A DNA stretch of 64,000 nucleotides from NCBI RefSeq assembly GCF_013403565.1, contig NZ_CP058627.1:1364001-1428000 (forward strand). Reading direction: 5' to 3'. Position 1 is the stretch's first letter. Each line of letters opens with the position of its first letter. The DNA is from Chitinibacter bivalviorum. Lineage in GTDB: Bacteria > Pseudomonadota > Gammaproteobacteria > Burkholderiales > Chitinibacteraceae. The notes under the pieces were generated by a model that worked only from the letters and a program-made list of their open reading frames with translations, searched no databases and was not told where the DNA came from. A program made the position numbers and the translations under genes. Of the stretch, positions 36,389 to 45,067 are shown piece by piece.

Positions 36389-37369
36389 TTAGCGGGCATT
36401 ATAAGCGGCGGTAAATGCCTCTACGGTCGCCGCAGGCACTTCACCCAAAGCCATCACCAAGTAAGCACCACTTTGTTTAACAAATAAATGGGTAGCGCCT
36501 TGATGCGCCAGACCCAGCGGCAAGCGCTGATGGGCTGGCTCGATAAAGACCGACACGGTCACGGCACCATCACTGTATAAATGATGAATGACGGTGCGGT
36601 TTTTCCCTGGAAGGGTCTTACTCGTTTGCTTGAGCAAGCGGAACCCCACAGGAACGGGCTTGATGTCCCAGCCGGGCTCTTGAGCCGGGCTAGCGACACC
36701 ATTATTCAAATCAATCGATACAGCTTGCAACTGACGAACCGGTTTGAGCCACTTCCGATCGACATTACCCCCTAGCTGTATATTCGTAAAAGCAAATGCT
36801 TGCATTGCTTCTTTGCGCATACCCAGCACAACCCACTTCAACAACAACCCTGAGTCATCATCAACCCAGAATCGATGCGGATAGCGATATTGATCAAGCG
36901 GCTCAAGCTGATACACGGTTGACTCGCGCCCCGCAACGCGCTCATGCCCCAAACGGGTAATGCCATAGGCACTTAATAAGGTCGCAACATTATCGGGCAA
37001 CTGCCGTGGAAATAACTTGGCGGTATAACGACGATCTAAGGCACTTTGCTGCGGGTCGGCCGGATAAATACTGACTTGATTGCCAAAACGATAATACTCG
37101 CGCGGCGGGCCATCTAAGGTTTCGCGCCGCTCAGCATCGGTCGATCCATCCAGTACATGGATCATGCGGTAGGTAGAAATTTCATCGCCGTATTGATACA
37201 CATATGTGCCAGAGTAGGTCGCTTGCTTGGCCGCCGAAGCAGTGCGTTCCAATAATTTGATTGCACTATCTTTATCAAGCACCTCAGCGGCGCGAGCCAA
37301 GCTGACGCAGCACAAAAGCAGCAGCAGACTCTGCTGGATCCAATTTCTAGTCAAACGGCGACGGCTCAT
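36389..37369 (-). CDS. mucB: Sigma-E regulatory protein MucB/RseB
   Basis: Periplasmic protein that shields the anti-sigma factor from cleavage and senses envelope damage. The 326 residues begin with a signal peptide (WIQQSLLLLLCCVSLARA) and show the RseB pattern YSGTYVYQYGDEISTYRMIHVLDGS and YRYPHRFWVDDDSGLLLKW. It is adjacent to mucA without a gap. Confidence 0.94.
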   Translation of the reverse strand: MSRRRLTRNWIQQSLLLLLCCVSLARAAEVLDKDSAIKLLERTASAAKQATYSGTYVYQYGDEISTYRMIHVLDGSTDAERRETLDGPPREYYRFGNQVSIYPADPQQSALDRRYTAKLFPRQLPDNVATLLSAYGITRLGHERVAGRESTVYQLEPLDQYRYPHRFWVDDDSGLLLKWVVLGMRKEAMQAFAFTNIQLGGNVDRKWLKPVRQLQAVSIDLNNGVASPAQEPGWDIKPVPVGFRLLKQTSKTLPGKNRTVIHHLYSDGAVTVSVFIEPAHQRLPLGLAHQGATHLFVKQSGAYLVMALGEVPAATVEAFTAAYNAR

Positions 37370-37864
37370 CTAGCGCTGCTCTCCCACTTCAAATGAAACT
37401 TGCGCCAGATGATCTGCGCCCATTGGATTCGAGACCCCGTCACGATGTGCAGCCAAATATGCGCGCACTTCAGCAGCATCTACGTGCCCCTGCTGCATTA
37501 CAGCCTGAACACTGGCCATTTGCGGCTGAGCTGCTGGAGCTGCGTGGAAGGTAAATTGCCATACGGCCAAGCCCACAAAAGCCACCGATGCTGCCGCAGC
37601 CATAGGCACCATCCAGCGTTTGGTCTTAGGAGCAGGCAAACGATTAGGCGCGAGCACGATGGGCTCAGCAGCCAAACGCGCCGAAAATTTGGCCATAAAA
37701 TCACTCGACAAGCTTGGATTGCCCTGCAAGACATCTTTACTCATGTGCCAATCGTGCCATTGCTGCTGCAAAACAGGATTGGATTTAAGCGCATCGAGCA
37801 CTTCACCCCATTGCGCGGGGTCAAGCTCGTTATCCATCAAGGCGGATAGTTTTTCATTCATCAT
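37370..37864 (-). CDS. mucA: Anti-sigma-E factor MucA/RseA
   Basis: Membrane-spanning inhibitor of sigma-E. From 37864 it is 164 residues: a cytoplasmic RseA N terminus (NEKLSALMDNELD, WHDWHMSKDVLQGNP), one membrane helix (WMVPMAAAASVAFVGLAVW) and a periplasmic tail. The ATG at 37864 (or the next codon) is used because GAGG lies five bases upstream; the frame extends 10 codons further to the stop of rpoE. Confidence 0.93.
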   Translation of the reverse strand: MMNEKLSALMDNELDPAQWGEVLDALKSNPVLQQQWHDWHMSKDVLQGNPSLSSDFMAKFSARLAAEPIVLAPNRLPAPKTKRWMVPMAAAASVAFVGLAVWQFTFHAAPAAQPQMASVQAVMQQGHVDAAEVRAYLAAHRDGVSNPMGADHLAQVSFEVGEQR

Positions 37865-37894
37865 TTGTTCCTCACTCGAGGCGGCCATTGTCAT

Positions 37895-38518
37895 TTACCA
37901 ACGTTTATCTTTGCTAACACCGTTGAGCAAAGGCCGCAATCGATTGGCGATTGCTTCACGAGCCCGGAAAATACGGCTACGTACCGTACCAATCGGGCAA
38001 TCCATCGCCAAAGCGATGTCTTCATAACTGAGGCCGTCCATTTCGCGCAGCGTGATTGCCTCGCGCAAATCTTCAGGTAATGCATCGACCGCCTCGTTTA
38101 CAGTAGAGACAATCTGTCGATTGGATAGTTCAGTTTCCGGCGTATGAAAATCTGGCATTTGTGCCACGGCATCTAAGGTTTCACCGTCTTCATCTTCATA
38201 CTCGGTCGCCAACATCGGGCGCCGCCCCAATGAGGACAGGTAATTTTTAGCCGTGTTTATCGCAATCCGATACAGCCAGGTGTAAAACGCACTTTCGCCT
38301 CGAAACGATGGTAAAGCCCGATACGCTTTAATAAAAGCTTCTTGGCTTACATCTTCGATTTCTGATGGATCTCGAATCATTCGCGATAGCAAACGCGCAA
38401 TTCGGCGCTGGTATTTAACCACCAACAACTCAAACGCCCGTTGATCGCCGGCCTGTGCGCGCCGTACTAATTCCTGATCCAAATCGCGCTCAGTGCTATT
38501 TGTCGAGCTCGTATTCAA
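37895..38518 (-). CDS. rpoE: RNA polymerase sigma factor RpoE (AlgU)
   Basis: Extracytoplasmic-function sigma factor of 207 residues with region 2 (LLVVKYQRRIARLLSRMIRD, DVSQEAFIKAYRALPSFRG) and region 4 (LPEDLREAITLREMDGLSYEDIALAMDCPIGTVRSRIFRARE, shown as family motifs). It is the first gene of the envelope-stress operon and divergent from nadB, with 168 bases between them. I looked for a GAACTT-N16-TCTGA type promoter there and did not find a convincing one. Confidence 0.97.
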   Translation of the reverse strand: MNTSSTNSTERDLDQELVRRAQAGDQRAFELLVVKYQRRIARLLSRMIRDPSEIEDVSQEAFIKAYRALPSFRGESAFYTWLYRIAINTAKNYLSSLGRRPMLATEYEDEDGETLDAVAQMPDFHTPETELSNRQIVSTVNEAVDALPEDLREAITLREMDGLSYEDIALAMDCPIGTVRSRIFRAREAIANRLRPLLNGVSKDKRW

Positions 38519-38686
38519 GCCAATTTTCCTATGGGATATGTCTGCATTTTACTCGTAAAGAATGAGGGCGCCACGCTAAATTACAAGCACCCTGACGAGA
38601 TAATTCTGACAAAGCGGATTCGTTCTTGCTCTGTTAATATTGCAGCTTAGATTAGGAATCGCACTGGATATATAGGACAAAACCGC

Positions 38687-40282
38687 ATGCGCAAGTTTGA
38701 TGTTCTGATTTTGGGTAGTGGCTTAGGTGGCATGACCATTGCACTGCAACTGGCTGAAAAACTAAAAGTCGGCCTGATTACCAAACGCGCCCTGCGCGAT
38801 GGTGGTAGCGGCTGGGCCCAAGGCGGAATTGCTGCCGTACTCGACGATTCCGACAGCATCGAGCTACACATCAAAGACACTCAAGTGGCTGGCGCTGGCT
38901 TATGCGATCTTGATGCTACTCGCTACATTATTGAAAATTCAAAAGAAGCGATCGATTGGCTGATTCAAATGGGTGTGCCATTCACCAAAGACGAATCGGG
39001 CGATACCAGCTATCAGGGCTATCACCTCACTCGCGAAGGTGGGCATAGCCACCGCCGTATTATCCATGCCGCTGACGCGACGGGCGCCGCTGTGATTGAT
39101 ACGCTGGCGATCAAAGTATCGGGCCACCCCAACATCACCCTGCTCGAAGAGCATATCGCAGTCGATCTGATCACCGAGAAAAACGCCGATGACTCCAACC
39201 GCTGCGTTGGTGCGTATGTGTACGATAAAGAAGCCGATCGGGTAGAAACCATCCTCGCCCCATTTACCGTGCTAGCGACAGGTGGCGCGGGCAAGGTTTA
39301 CCTTTACACCACCAACCCAGATGTCGCGACCGGCGATGGCATTGCCATGGGCTGGCGCGCGGGCTGCCGTGTTTCCAATATGGAATTTATCCAATTTCAC
39401 CCGACTTGCCTGTATCACCCCCATGCAAAATCATTTCTGATTACCGAAGCGGTACGTGGCGAAGGCGGCATTTTGCGCCTACCCGATGGCACCCGTTTTA
39501 TGCCAGACCACGATGAACGCGCCGAGTTGGCGCCACGTGATGTCGTCGCGCGCGCGATCGACTTTGAAATGAAACGCGGCGGATATGACTGCGTTTATCT
39601 GGATATTTCCTACAAACCCGCCGCGTTTGTACGCGAACATTTCCCCAATATTTATCAGCGCTGCCTTGAATTGGGTATTGACATTACCAAAGAACCGATT
39701 CCGGTCGTACCGGCTGCGCATTACACTTGCGGCGGCTTAGTCACGGATTTAGAGGGTCGCACTGATTTAGCGAATTTATATGCCGTCGGTGAAGTGGCCT
39801 GCACCGGCCTGCATGGTGCAAATCGCCTTGCATCCAATTCATTACTCGAATGCATGGTCTTGGGCAAAGCGGCGGCACATGACATTTTGCAGCAAACTGC
39901 ACCTGCACTACCCAAGGTGGCCGAGTGGGATGAAAGCCGTGTTACGGATCCCGACGAAGAAGTCGTCATTTCACACAATTGGGATGAATTGCGCCGCTTT
40001 ATGTGGGATTACGTCGGCATTGTTCGCACCAATAAGCGACTAGAGCGAGCACTGCATCGCATTGAATTACTCAAAAATGAAATTCACGAGTTTTATCGCA
40101 ATTTCCGTGTTTCTAACGATCTGTTGGAATTGCGCAATCTGGTGATTACGGCCGAATTAATCGTGCGCTGCGCGATGGAGCGCAAGGAAAGTCGCGGCTT
40201 GCATTACAGTCGGGATTATCCAGGTATCGAAACCAACTCCAAGCCGACTTTACTCACTCCAGAAAAAAGCGCGAAAAAGTAA
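38687..40282 (+). CDS. nadB: L-aspartate oxidase
   Basis: FAD enzyme for the first step of NAD synthesis (aspartate to iminoaspartate). The 531 residues include [60 protein letters not shown] and [18 protein letters not shown], all characteristic. The pairing with rpoE is conserved in many proteobacteria. It ends just before an inverted repeat. Confidence 0.97.
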   Translation: MRKFDVLILGSGLGGMTIALQLAEKLKVGLITKRALRDGGSGWAQGGIAAVLDDSDSIELHIKDTQVAGAGLCDLDATRYIIENSKEAIDWLIQMGVPFTKDESGDTSYQGYHLTREGGHSHRRIIHAADATGAAVIDTLAIKVSGHPNITLLEEHIAVDLITEKNADDSNRCVGAYVYDKEADRVETILAPFTVLATGGAGKVYLYTTNPDVATGDGIAMGWRAGCRVSNMEFIQFHPTCLYHPHAKSFLITEAVRGEGGILRLPDGTRFMPDHDERAELAPRDVVARAIDFEMKRGGYDCVYLDISYKPAAFVREHFPNIYQRCLELGIDITKEPIPVVPAAHYTCGGLVTDLEGRTDLANLYAVGEVACTGLHGANRLASNSLLECMVLGKAAAHDILQQTAPALPKVAEWDESRVTDPDEEVVISHNWDELRRFMWDYVGIVRTNKRLERALHRIELLKNEIHEFYRNFRVSNDLLELRNLVITAELIVRCAMERKESRGLHYSRDYPGIETNSKPTLLTPEKSAKK

Positions 40283-40289
40283 TTACATA

Positions 40290-40338
40290 GGGTATATGGC
40301 CATAGACATTTTATTGATTGGTCTTTGGTCATATACCC
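40290..40338. repeat. Inverted repeat between convergent nadB and ygfX-like genes
   Basis: GGGTATATGGCCA (40290-40302) pairs with TGGTCATATACCC (40326-40338), 12 of 13 positions with one possible G-T pair, loop of 23 bases. There is no T-run typical of an intrinsic terminator. Confidence 0.7.
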
Positions 40339-40340
40339 CA

Positions 40341-40775
40341 TCAAAACTCTTTAACCTCTTTTTTTCGCTGCAAACCCGGCCAAATCCAGCGCAAATACAC
40401 TCGCCATTGCCTGAGCACCTCAGCATCGGCGCTATCGGGCCAGAGCAAAACCTGCGCACGAGCGCCATCGCCCTTCAAATGCAGCACCATCACGTGGGAT
40501 GTCAACACACTGCTTGCCTGCAACGCCATTTCCAACTCCTGCCCATTGGCATATCGCACCACACAAAGTCCATCAGGCAAACATTGGAGCTGGCTTATTT
40601 TTACGGGCTGCCGCCAATGCCACCACAAAGACAGCATCACTCCGCCAGATAAAACCAAGGCCTGTGGCCACGCCAGAGCCCAAACCACACAGCAACTGAC
40701 ACCGTGCAAGGCCAACAAAAAACCCCGCTGCCAACGACTGGGAACGGGGTTAATTTTCAATACTGCGGGCGTCAT
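40341..40775 (-). CDS. YgfX-like membrane protein
   Basis: A 144-residue protein with two adjacent membrane helices near residues 17-52 (LLALHGVSCCVVWALAW, ALVLSGGVMLSLWWHW), then a soluble part containing LLWPDSADAEVLRQWRVYLRW. This layout and the WPDS/RRWLR-like end match the YgfX (CptA) family, linked with SdhE in enterobacteria and to cytoskeleton or flavinylation effects. No sdhE is seen here. It overlaps the SIMPL gene by one base. Confidence 0.75.
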   Translation of the reverse strand: MTPAVLKINPVPSRWQRGFLLALHGVSCCVVWALAWPQALVLSGGVMLSLWWHWRQPVKISQLQCLPDGLCVVRYANGQELEMALQASSVLTSHVMVLHLKGDGARAQVLLWPDSADAEVLRQWRVYLRWIWPGLQRKKEVKEF

Positions 40776-41488
40776 TACTCGGCGACCTGAATGCTGCCGT
40801 TGACATTTACTATCAAACGACTTTCGCCAGCATCAATCGGAGCAGGCGCAGGTACTGCTTCAGCCGCGACCATCGCAGTTTTATACATCATAGGGCGAGG
40901 GCCTGGGTATTGCGCCTGCGTTTGTACATTCATCTGCATTGTTTTCCACGATGCGCCACCCATACTGCGCTGAACCAAGGCCGCACGGCTGCGGAATGCC
41001 TTAATCCCTTCTTCGATCAAGACCTCTTCTGCTTGCTTACGGCTCTGCTCGGAAACCTCATAACGAATATCTGCCAACTGTAGCGCAATCCCATTGGTTT
41101 GCGATTTTTGCAATTGGCCAATTAATTGCGACAGAGCGGCAAAATCCTTGGAGCTAACGCGCAATTCACCTCGGCTACGCCAGCCTTGCTGCTGGTTATT
41201 TTTGTTGCCATACACTGGGTAGCTACTGTATGACGTTCCCGCTGATTGCACACTTGGATATTGCTTCAGTGTTTTTTGGGCGGCGGCGATCGTTTGGTTG
41301 ATTTTCTCGGCCAGTTTGCTGGAATCAGTATCAGATAATTCGACAAACAAAGTCGCTTGCGCCATATCGTTATCAATCTGCCGGCTCACGCTGGCCTCCA
41401 GATTGACGACATTATATTGTGGCGTGTTGTCAGCCCAAGCCAGACAAGGCAAAGCCAACAGTGCCGCGATCATTGCTTTCTTTTTCAT
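40775..41488 (-). CDS. SIMPL-domain (DUF541) periplasmic protein
   Basis: From the ATG at 41488 it is 237 residues with a signal peptide (MKKKAMIAALLALPCLAWA) and the SIMPL domain (NLEASVSRQIDNDMAQATLFVELSDTD to LRVSSKDFAALSQLIGQL). Members (for example E. coli YggE) are periplasmic or membrane-linked and associated with oxidative stress, with no defined reaction. The frame is open 12 codons upstream of the chosen start. Confidence 0.9.
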   Translation of the reverse strand: MKKKAMIAALLALPCLAWADNTPQYNVVNLEASVSRQIDNDMAQATLFVELSDTDSSKLAEKINQTIAAAQKTLKQYPSVQSAGTSYSSYPVYGNKNNQQQGWRSRGELRVSSKDFAALSQLIGQLQKSQTNGIALQLADIRYEVSEQSRKQAEEVLIEEGIKAFRSRAALVQRSMGGASWKTMQMNVQTQAQYPGPRPMMYKTAMVAAEAVPAPAPIDAGESRLIVNVNGSIQVAE

Positions 41489-41564
41489 TGCGGTATTCCT
41501 TGCTAAAACGCCTACAAAGGCCAATGAAAGTCATTTAAGCACAGCAAAACAATGCTCGCAGCGT

Positions 41565-41591
41565 AAAAAAGTCGCCGAAAATTTCGGCGAC
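41565..41591 (-). terminator. Intrinsic terminator
   Basis: On the minus strand GTCGCCGAAA-TT-TTCGGCGAC is followed by a run of six T. It ends the transcript of the gene at 41626-41985, upstream of the SIMPL gene. Confidence 0.9.
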
Positions 41592-41625
41592 GATTCAGTT
41601 TTGATTCAGGCGGCGACAGGGGCAA

Positions 41626-41985
41626 TTAATGATAATTGTGATCCGTTGGGGTATTGCGGATATCACTATCGACCGCATCCATTACGCCCAAATGGATTTC
41701 GACATCAAACCATTCCCAAAATAATTTTAGGCTGCGTTTTTGCGGCCACAGGCTTTCATCGGCCACCCAAGACGCCAACTCAAGGCCAAATAATTTGTCG
41801 GCAATATCATCAATATAAGCAATTGAATCTTCCGGCTCAGCTGCTTCTGGCACCAAAATCACGGTGCAATCGGAGCGAATTTCATCCAAAGTCAGCACCA
41901 CATCATTGCCCGGTAGCGCATTGAGCCACTCCAAAAATGGCTGTTTTGGGCGAATAATGGCAGCGGAACGATCAACAATAAACAT
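41626..41985 (-). CDS. Conserved hypothetical protein next to RNase R
   Basis: This 119-residue acidic protein starts MFIVDRSAAIIRPKQPFLEWLNAL and contains CTVILVPEAAEPEDSIAYIDD and LFWEWFDVEIHLGVMD. I do not know its function; similar small proteins occur in betaproteobacteria. It is followed by an intrinsic terminator and preceded by rnr about 100 bases away. Confidence 0.75.
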   Translation of the reverse strand: MFIVDRSAAIIRPKQPFLEWLNALPGNDVVLTLDEIRSDCTVILVPEAAEPEDSIAYIDDIADKLFGLELASWVADESLWPQKRSLKLFWEWFDVEIHLGVMDAVDSDIRNTPTDHNYH

Positions 41986-42086
41986 CCTTTTCCCTTCTAC
42001 ATTTACTATTTAAATTTTTAATTTGATAAGCACACGAGGATCAGAGCACGACGTGCAAGCAGTGCTCCTACTTCGACTTGCAAACA

Positions 42087-44639
42087 TTAACGACGACGGC
42101 GACGACGTGTGCCTGTGCCGGTTGTGGGCGCACCATCGGCTTGCGTAGCTTGAGCGCGGCGTCGTTGCGTAGCGGTTCCCGGCTTTTTGCGTAACACCTC
42201 GGGCGAATCCACCAAGGCAGAGCCAGCTTTTTGCTGAGCAGTTTTACTGGAACTACCTTTCGCTACACTTTTCACAACTGGCTTTGCTCCGCCATGTGTA
42301 GAACGACCACGCCCAGCTTCTTTTACTGATGCTTTCGCAGGGAATTTTCCTGCCGATTGACTTGGCGCAGCGCCTTTGCCGCCGACCAAACGACCCAGAT
42401 CGTCCACTAAAGCAAAATCGATTTTGCTGGTTTCCAGATCGACGCGGACCACACGCACTTTCACGCGCTCGGTAATGCGATAGACCTTACCACTGCGCTC
42501 ACCCTTGAGTTCTTTGCGCTTTTCATCGTAATGGAAGTAATCCGTGCCCAGCTCGGAAACGTGCACCAAACCTTCCACATACAAATTATCGAGTAGCACA
42601 AACATGCCAAAGCCTGTCACGGCCGACACCGAGCCCATAAACTCTTCGCCGATTTTGTCTTGCATGTAGTAGCACTTGAGCCAGTTTTGTACGTCACGAC
42701 TGGCTTCATCGGCGCGGCGCTCGGTCATCGAGCACTGCACGCCCAATTGCTCCCACTTGGTCGCTGGCTTGTAGGTTTTACCAGCCAAAATCGCCTTGAT
42801 CGAGCGATGCACCAGCAAATCGGGGTAACGACGAATCGGCGACGTAAAGTGCGCATACGCCTCATAACTCAAGCCAAAGTGCCCCTCGTTATCGGGCGAA
42901 TACACCGCCTGTGACAAGCTGCGCAACAACATGGTTTGCAGCAACGGCGCATCGGGGCGCTCTTTGATGCTATCGAGTAATTGCGCATAGTCTTTCGCCG
43001 CAGGGTCTTCCGCCCCGCCAAGGCTCAAGCCCATGGTGCGCAGATATTCACGTAGGTTTTTTAGCTTTTCTGGCGTAGGACCTTCGTGCACACGATACAA
43101 GCCCACATGCTCGTTTTTAATCAAATAATCCGCCGCGCACACATTGGCGGCCAACATGCATTCTTCGATTAATTTATGCGCGTCATTACGCACCACCGGA
43201 ACGATTTGCGTGATTTTGCCAAACTCATCAAAACGCATTTCAGTTTCCTGCGTTTCAAAATCAATCGCGCCACGTTCGTGGCGGGCTTTCACAAACGTCT
43301 GGAACAGAGAATACAAGGTATTCAAATGCGGCAATAGATGGGTATTGGCCTGAGCATCTGATCCTTTCGGGTTTTGCAGCATATCCCACACCCGGGTATA
43401 GGTGAGACGTGCTTTGGATAACATCACCGCAGGATAAAATTGGTATTTTTTGATTTCACCCGTTTGCGTCACGCGCATATCGCACACCATACACAGACGT
43501 TCAACGTCGGGGTTCAGCGAGCAAACACCATTCGACAGCGCCTCGGGCAACATCGGAATCACGCGGCGCGGGAAATACACTGAGTTACCCCGCTCGATCG
43601 CGGTTAGATCAAGCGCATCATTTGGCGTGACATAATGACTGACATCGGCAATCGCGACGACCAGACGCCAGCCCTTGCCTTTCTTCTCGGCAAAGACGGC
43701 ATCGTCAAAATCGCGCGCGGTTTCGCCGTCGATCGTCACCAGCGGTAAATCACGTAAATCAACACGCTCTACACCTTGCACTGGCTTCCAGTCTTTCTTT
43801 TTCACTTTTTGTGGCGTCGCATCAGCCTGTGCTTGCGCCTCAGGCGAGAACACATGCGGCAGATTGTGCTTACGCAACGCAATTTCGATTTCCATGCCCG
43901 GATCATCGTAATTACCGAGCAATTCAATCACACGACCCACCGGCTGCGAATAGCGCGAAGGCTGTACCAACAGCTCAACAATCACGACCTGCCCTGCTTT
44001 GGCACCACCGGTGTTTTTCGCTTCGAGCAAAATATCACGACTAATGCGCTTGTCTTCCGCGGTCACAAAAAAGACGCCGCGCTCATTATGCATACGACCA
44101 ACTAGGCGCGTATTCACATGCTCAAGCACTTCGGCGATTGAGCCTTCGGGGCGACCACGGCGATCAACGCCAATCAGACGCGCCAGCACACGATCGCCGT
44201 GCAGCACCTTGTCCATTTCCTTGGGGCCAAGGAATAAATCATCGCCACCATCGTCGCGGATCAAAAAGCCAAAGCCATCGGGGTGACCTTGTACTTTACC
44301 GGGAATCAGGTCGAGCTTTTCAGGTAAACACAAAGCGCCTTTGCGATTGAGCAGCAATTGCCCTTCGCGGCCCATGGCCTGCATGCGGCGCTCGAAGGCC
44401 ACTAATTCATCGTCACGGATATTCAATAATTGAGCCAATTCTTCGGCCATGATCGGCGCACCGCGCTCAGCGAGGATTTGCAAAATAAATTCGCGCGACG
44501 GCAAAGGGAAATCGTAGCGGCCTTTTTCGCGCTCGAGATAAGGGTCTTGGGCACGCAAGCCAGTGATTTTGCGAGTAGGTTTTTTCTTTGGGGCAGGATT
44601 CTTTTCCAGATTTTTTTCCATTGGGCCTATTTTTTTCAT
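42087..44639 (-). CDS. rnr: Ribonuclease R
   Basis: Processive 3'-to-5' exoribonuclease that degrades structured RNA. The protein of about 850 residues has cold-shock-type OB domains (LIPGKVQGHPDGFGFLIRDDGGDDLFL), the RNB catalytic site (IDGETARDFDDAVFAE with the metal-binding aspartates), an S1 domain (GEEFMGSVSAVTGFGMFVLLDN) and a Lys/Arg-rich tail ending RRRRRR. The start is uncertain: ATG at 44639 or at 44621; the frame also opens at a TTG at 44645. Confidence 0.96.
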   Translation of the reverse strand: MKKIGPMEKNLEKNPAPKKKPTRKITGLRAQDPYLEREKGRYDFPLPSREFILQILAERGAPIMAEELAQLLNIRDDELVAFERRMQAMGREGQLLLNRKGALCLPEKLDLIPGKVQGHPDGFGFLIRDDGGDDLFLGPKEMDKVLHGDRVLARLIGVDRRGRPEGSIAEVLEHVNTRLVGRMHNERGVFFVTAEDKRISRDILLEAKNTGGAKAGQVVIVELLVQPSRYSQPVGRVIELLGNYDDPGMEIEIALRKHNLPHVFSPEAQAQADATPQKVKKKDWKPVQGVERVDLRDLPLVTIDGETARDFDDAVFAEKKGKGWRLVVAIADVSHYVTPNDALDLTAIERGNSVYFPRRVIPMLPEALSNGVCSLNPDVERLCMVCDMRVTQTGEIKKYQFYPAVMLSKARLTYTRVWDMLQNPKGSDAQANTHLLPHLNTLYSLFQTFVKARHERGAIDFETQETEMRFDEFGKITQIVPVVRNDAHKLIEECMLAANVCAADYLIKNEHVGLYRVHEGPTPEKLKNLREYLRTMGLSLGGAEDPAAKDYAQLLDSIKERPDAPLLQTMLLRSLSQAVYSPDNEGHFGLSYEAYAHFTSPIRRYPDLLVHRSIKAILAGKTYKPATKWEQLGVQCSMTERRADEASRDVQNWLKCYYMQDKIGEEFMGSVSAVTGFGMFVLLDNLYVEGLVHVSELGTDYFHYDEKRKELKGERSGKVYRITERVKVRVVRVDLETSKIDFALVDDLGRLVGGKGAAPSQSAGKFPAKASVKEAGRGRSTHGGAKPVVKSVAKGSSSKTAQQKAGSALVDSPEVLRKKPGTATQRRRAQATQADGAPTTGTGTRRRRRR

Positions 44640-44741
44640 ATTCAAGTTGACGCTCTACGTCTGATTGCATATTATAGCGCCTCTCTGATGTAGCGGCGCT
44701 GCGAAATTTGTAGCTCGTGTGCAAAAGCTGTGATGTGAAGA

Positions 44742-44828
44742 GCCCAGGTGGCGGAATTGGTAGACGCACTAGGTTCAGGTCCTAGCGCCCGCAAGGGTGT
44801 GGAAGTTCGAGTCTTCTCTTGGGCACCA
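44742..44828 (+). tRNA. tRNA-Leu (anticodon CAG)
   Basis: Cloverleaf of 87 bases including encoded CCA: acceptor GCCCAGG with CTTGGGC, D arm GGCGGAATTGGTAGACGC, anticodon stem CTAGG/CCTAG with loop TTCAGGT (anticodon CAG, reading CUG), a long variable arm typical of tRNA-Leu, and T loop TTCGAGT. Confidence 0.97.
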
Positions 44829-44859
44829 ACTCTTCAAGCAACATCATAGCATCAGCAGT

Positions 44860-44946
44860 GCCCAGGTGGCGGAATTGGTAGACGCACTAGGTTCAGGTCC
44901 TAGCGCCCGCAAGGGTGTGGAAGTTCGAGTCTTCTCTTGGGCACCA
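44860..44946 (+). tRNA. tRNA-Leu (anticodon CAG), identical second copy
   Basis: Same 87-base sequence as the copy at 44742-44828, separated by 31 bases; likely one transcript with the first and ended by the terminator at 44974. Confidence 0.97.
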
Positions 44947-44973
44947 TTCCTTCTTATGAAGGTCTTATTTACT

Positions 44974-45010
44974 AAAGCCTCAATCATTATTGATTGGGGC
45001 TTTTGTTATT
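44974..45010 (+). terminator. Intrinsic terminator after tRNA-Leu pair
   Basis: AAAGCCTCAATCA-TTAT-TGATTGGGGCTTT followed by TGTTATT; 13-bp stem with one G-T pair. Confidence 0.85.
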
Positions 45011-45067
45011 TCTGCACGACAAAAATCAATCAAACCTTGAGCTTAGTTGAAATTAGCCGATAGTAAG

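Noticed and set aside
38519..38686. Sigma-E type autoregulatory promoter of rpoE
   Set aside because: A GAAC-like element is present but no TCTGA at the right distance was found.
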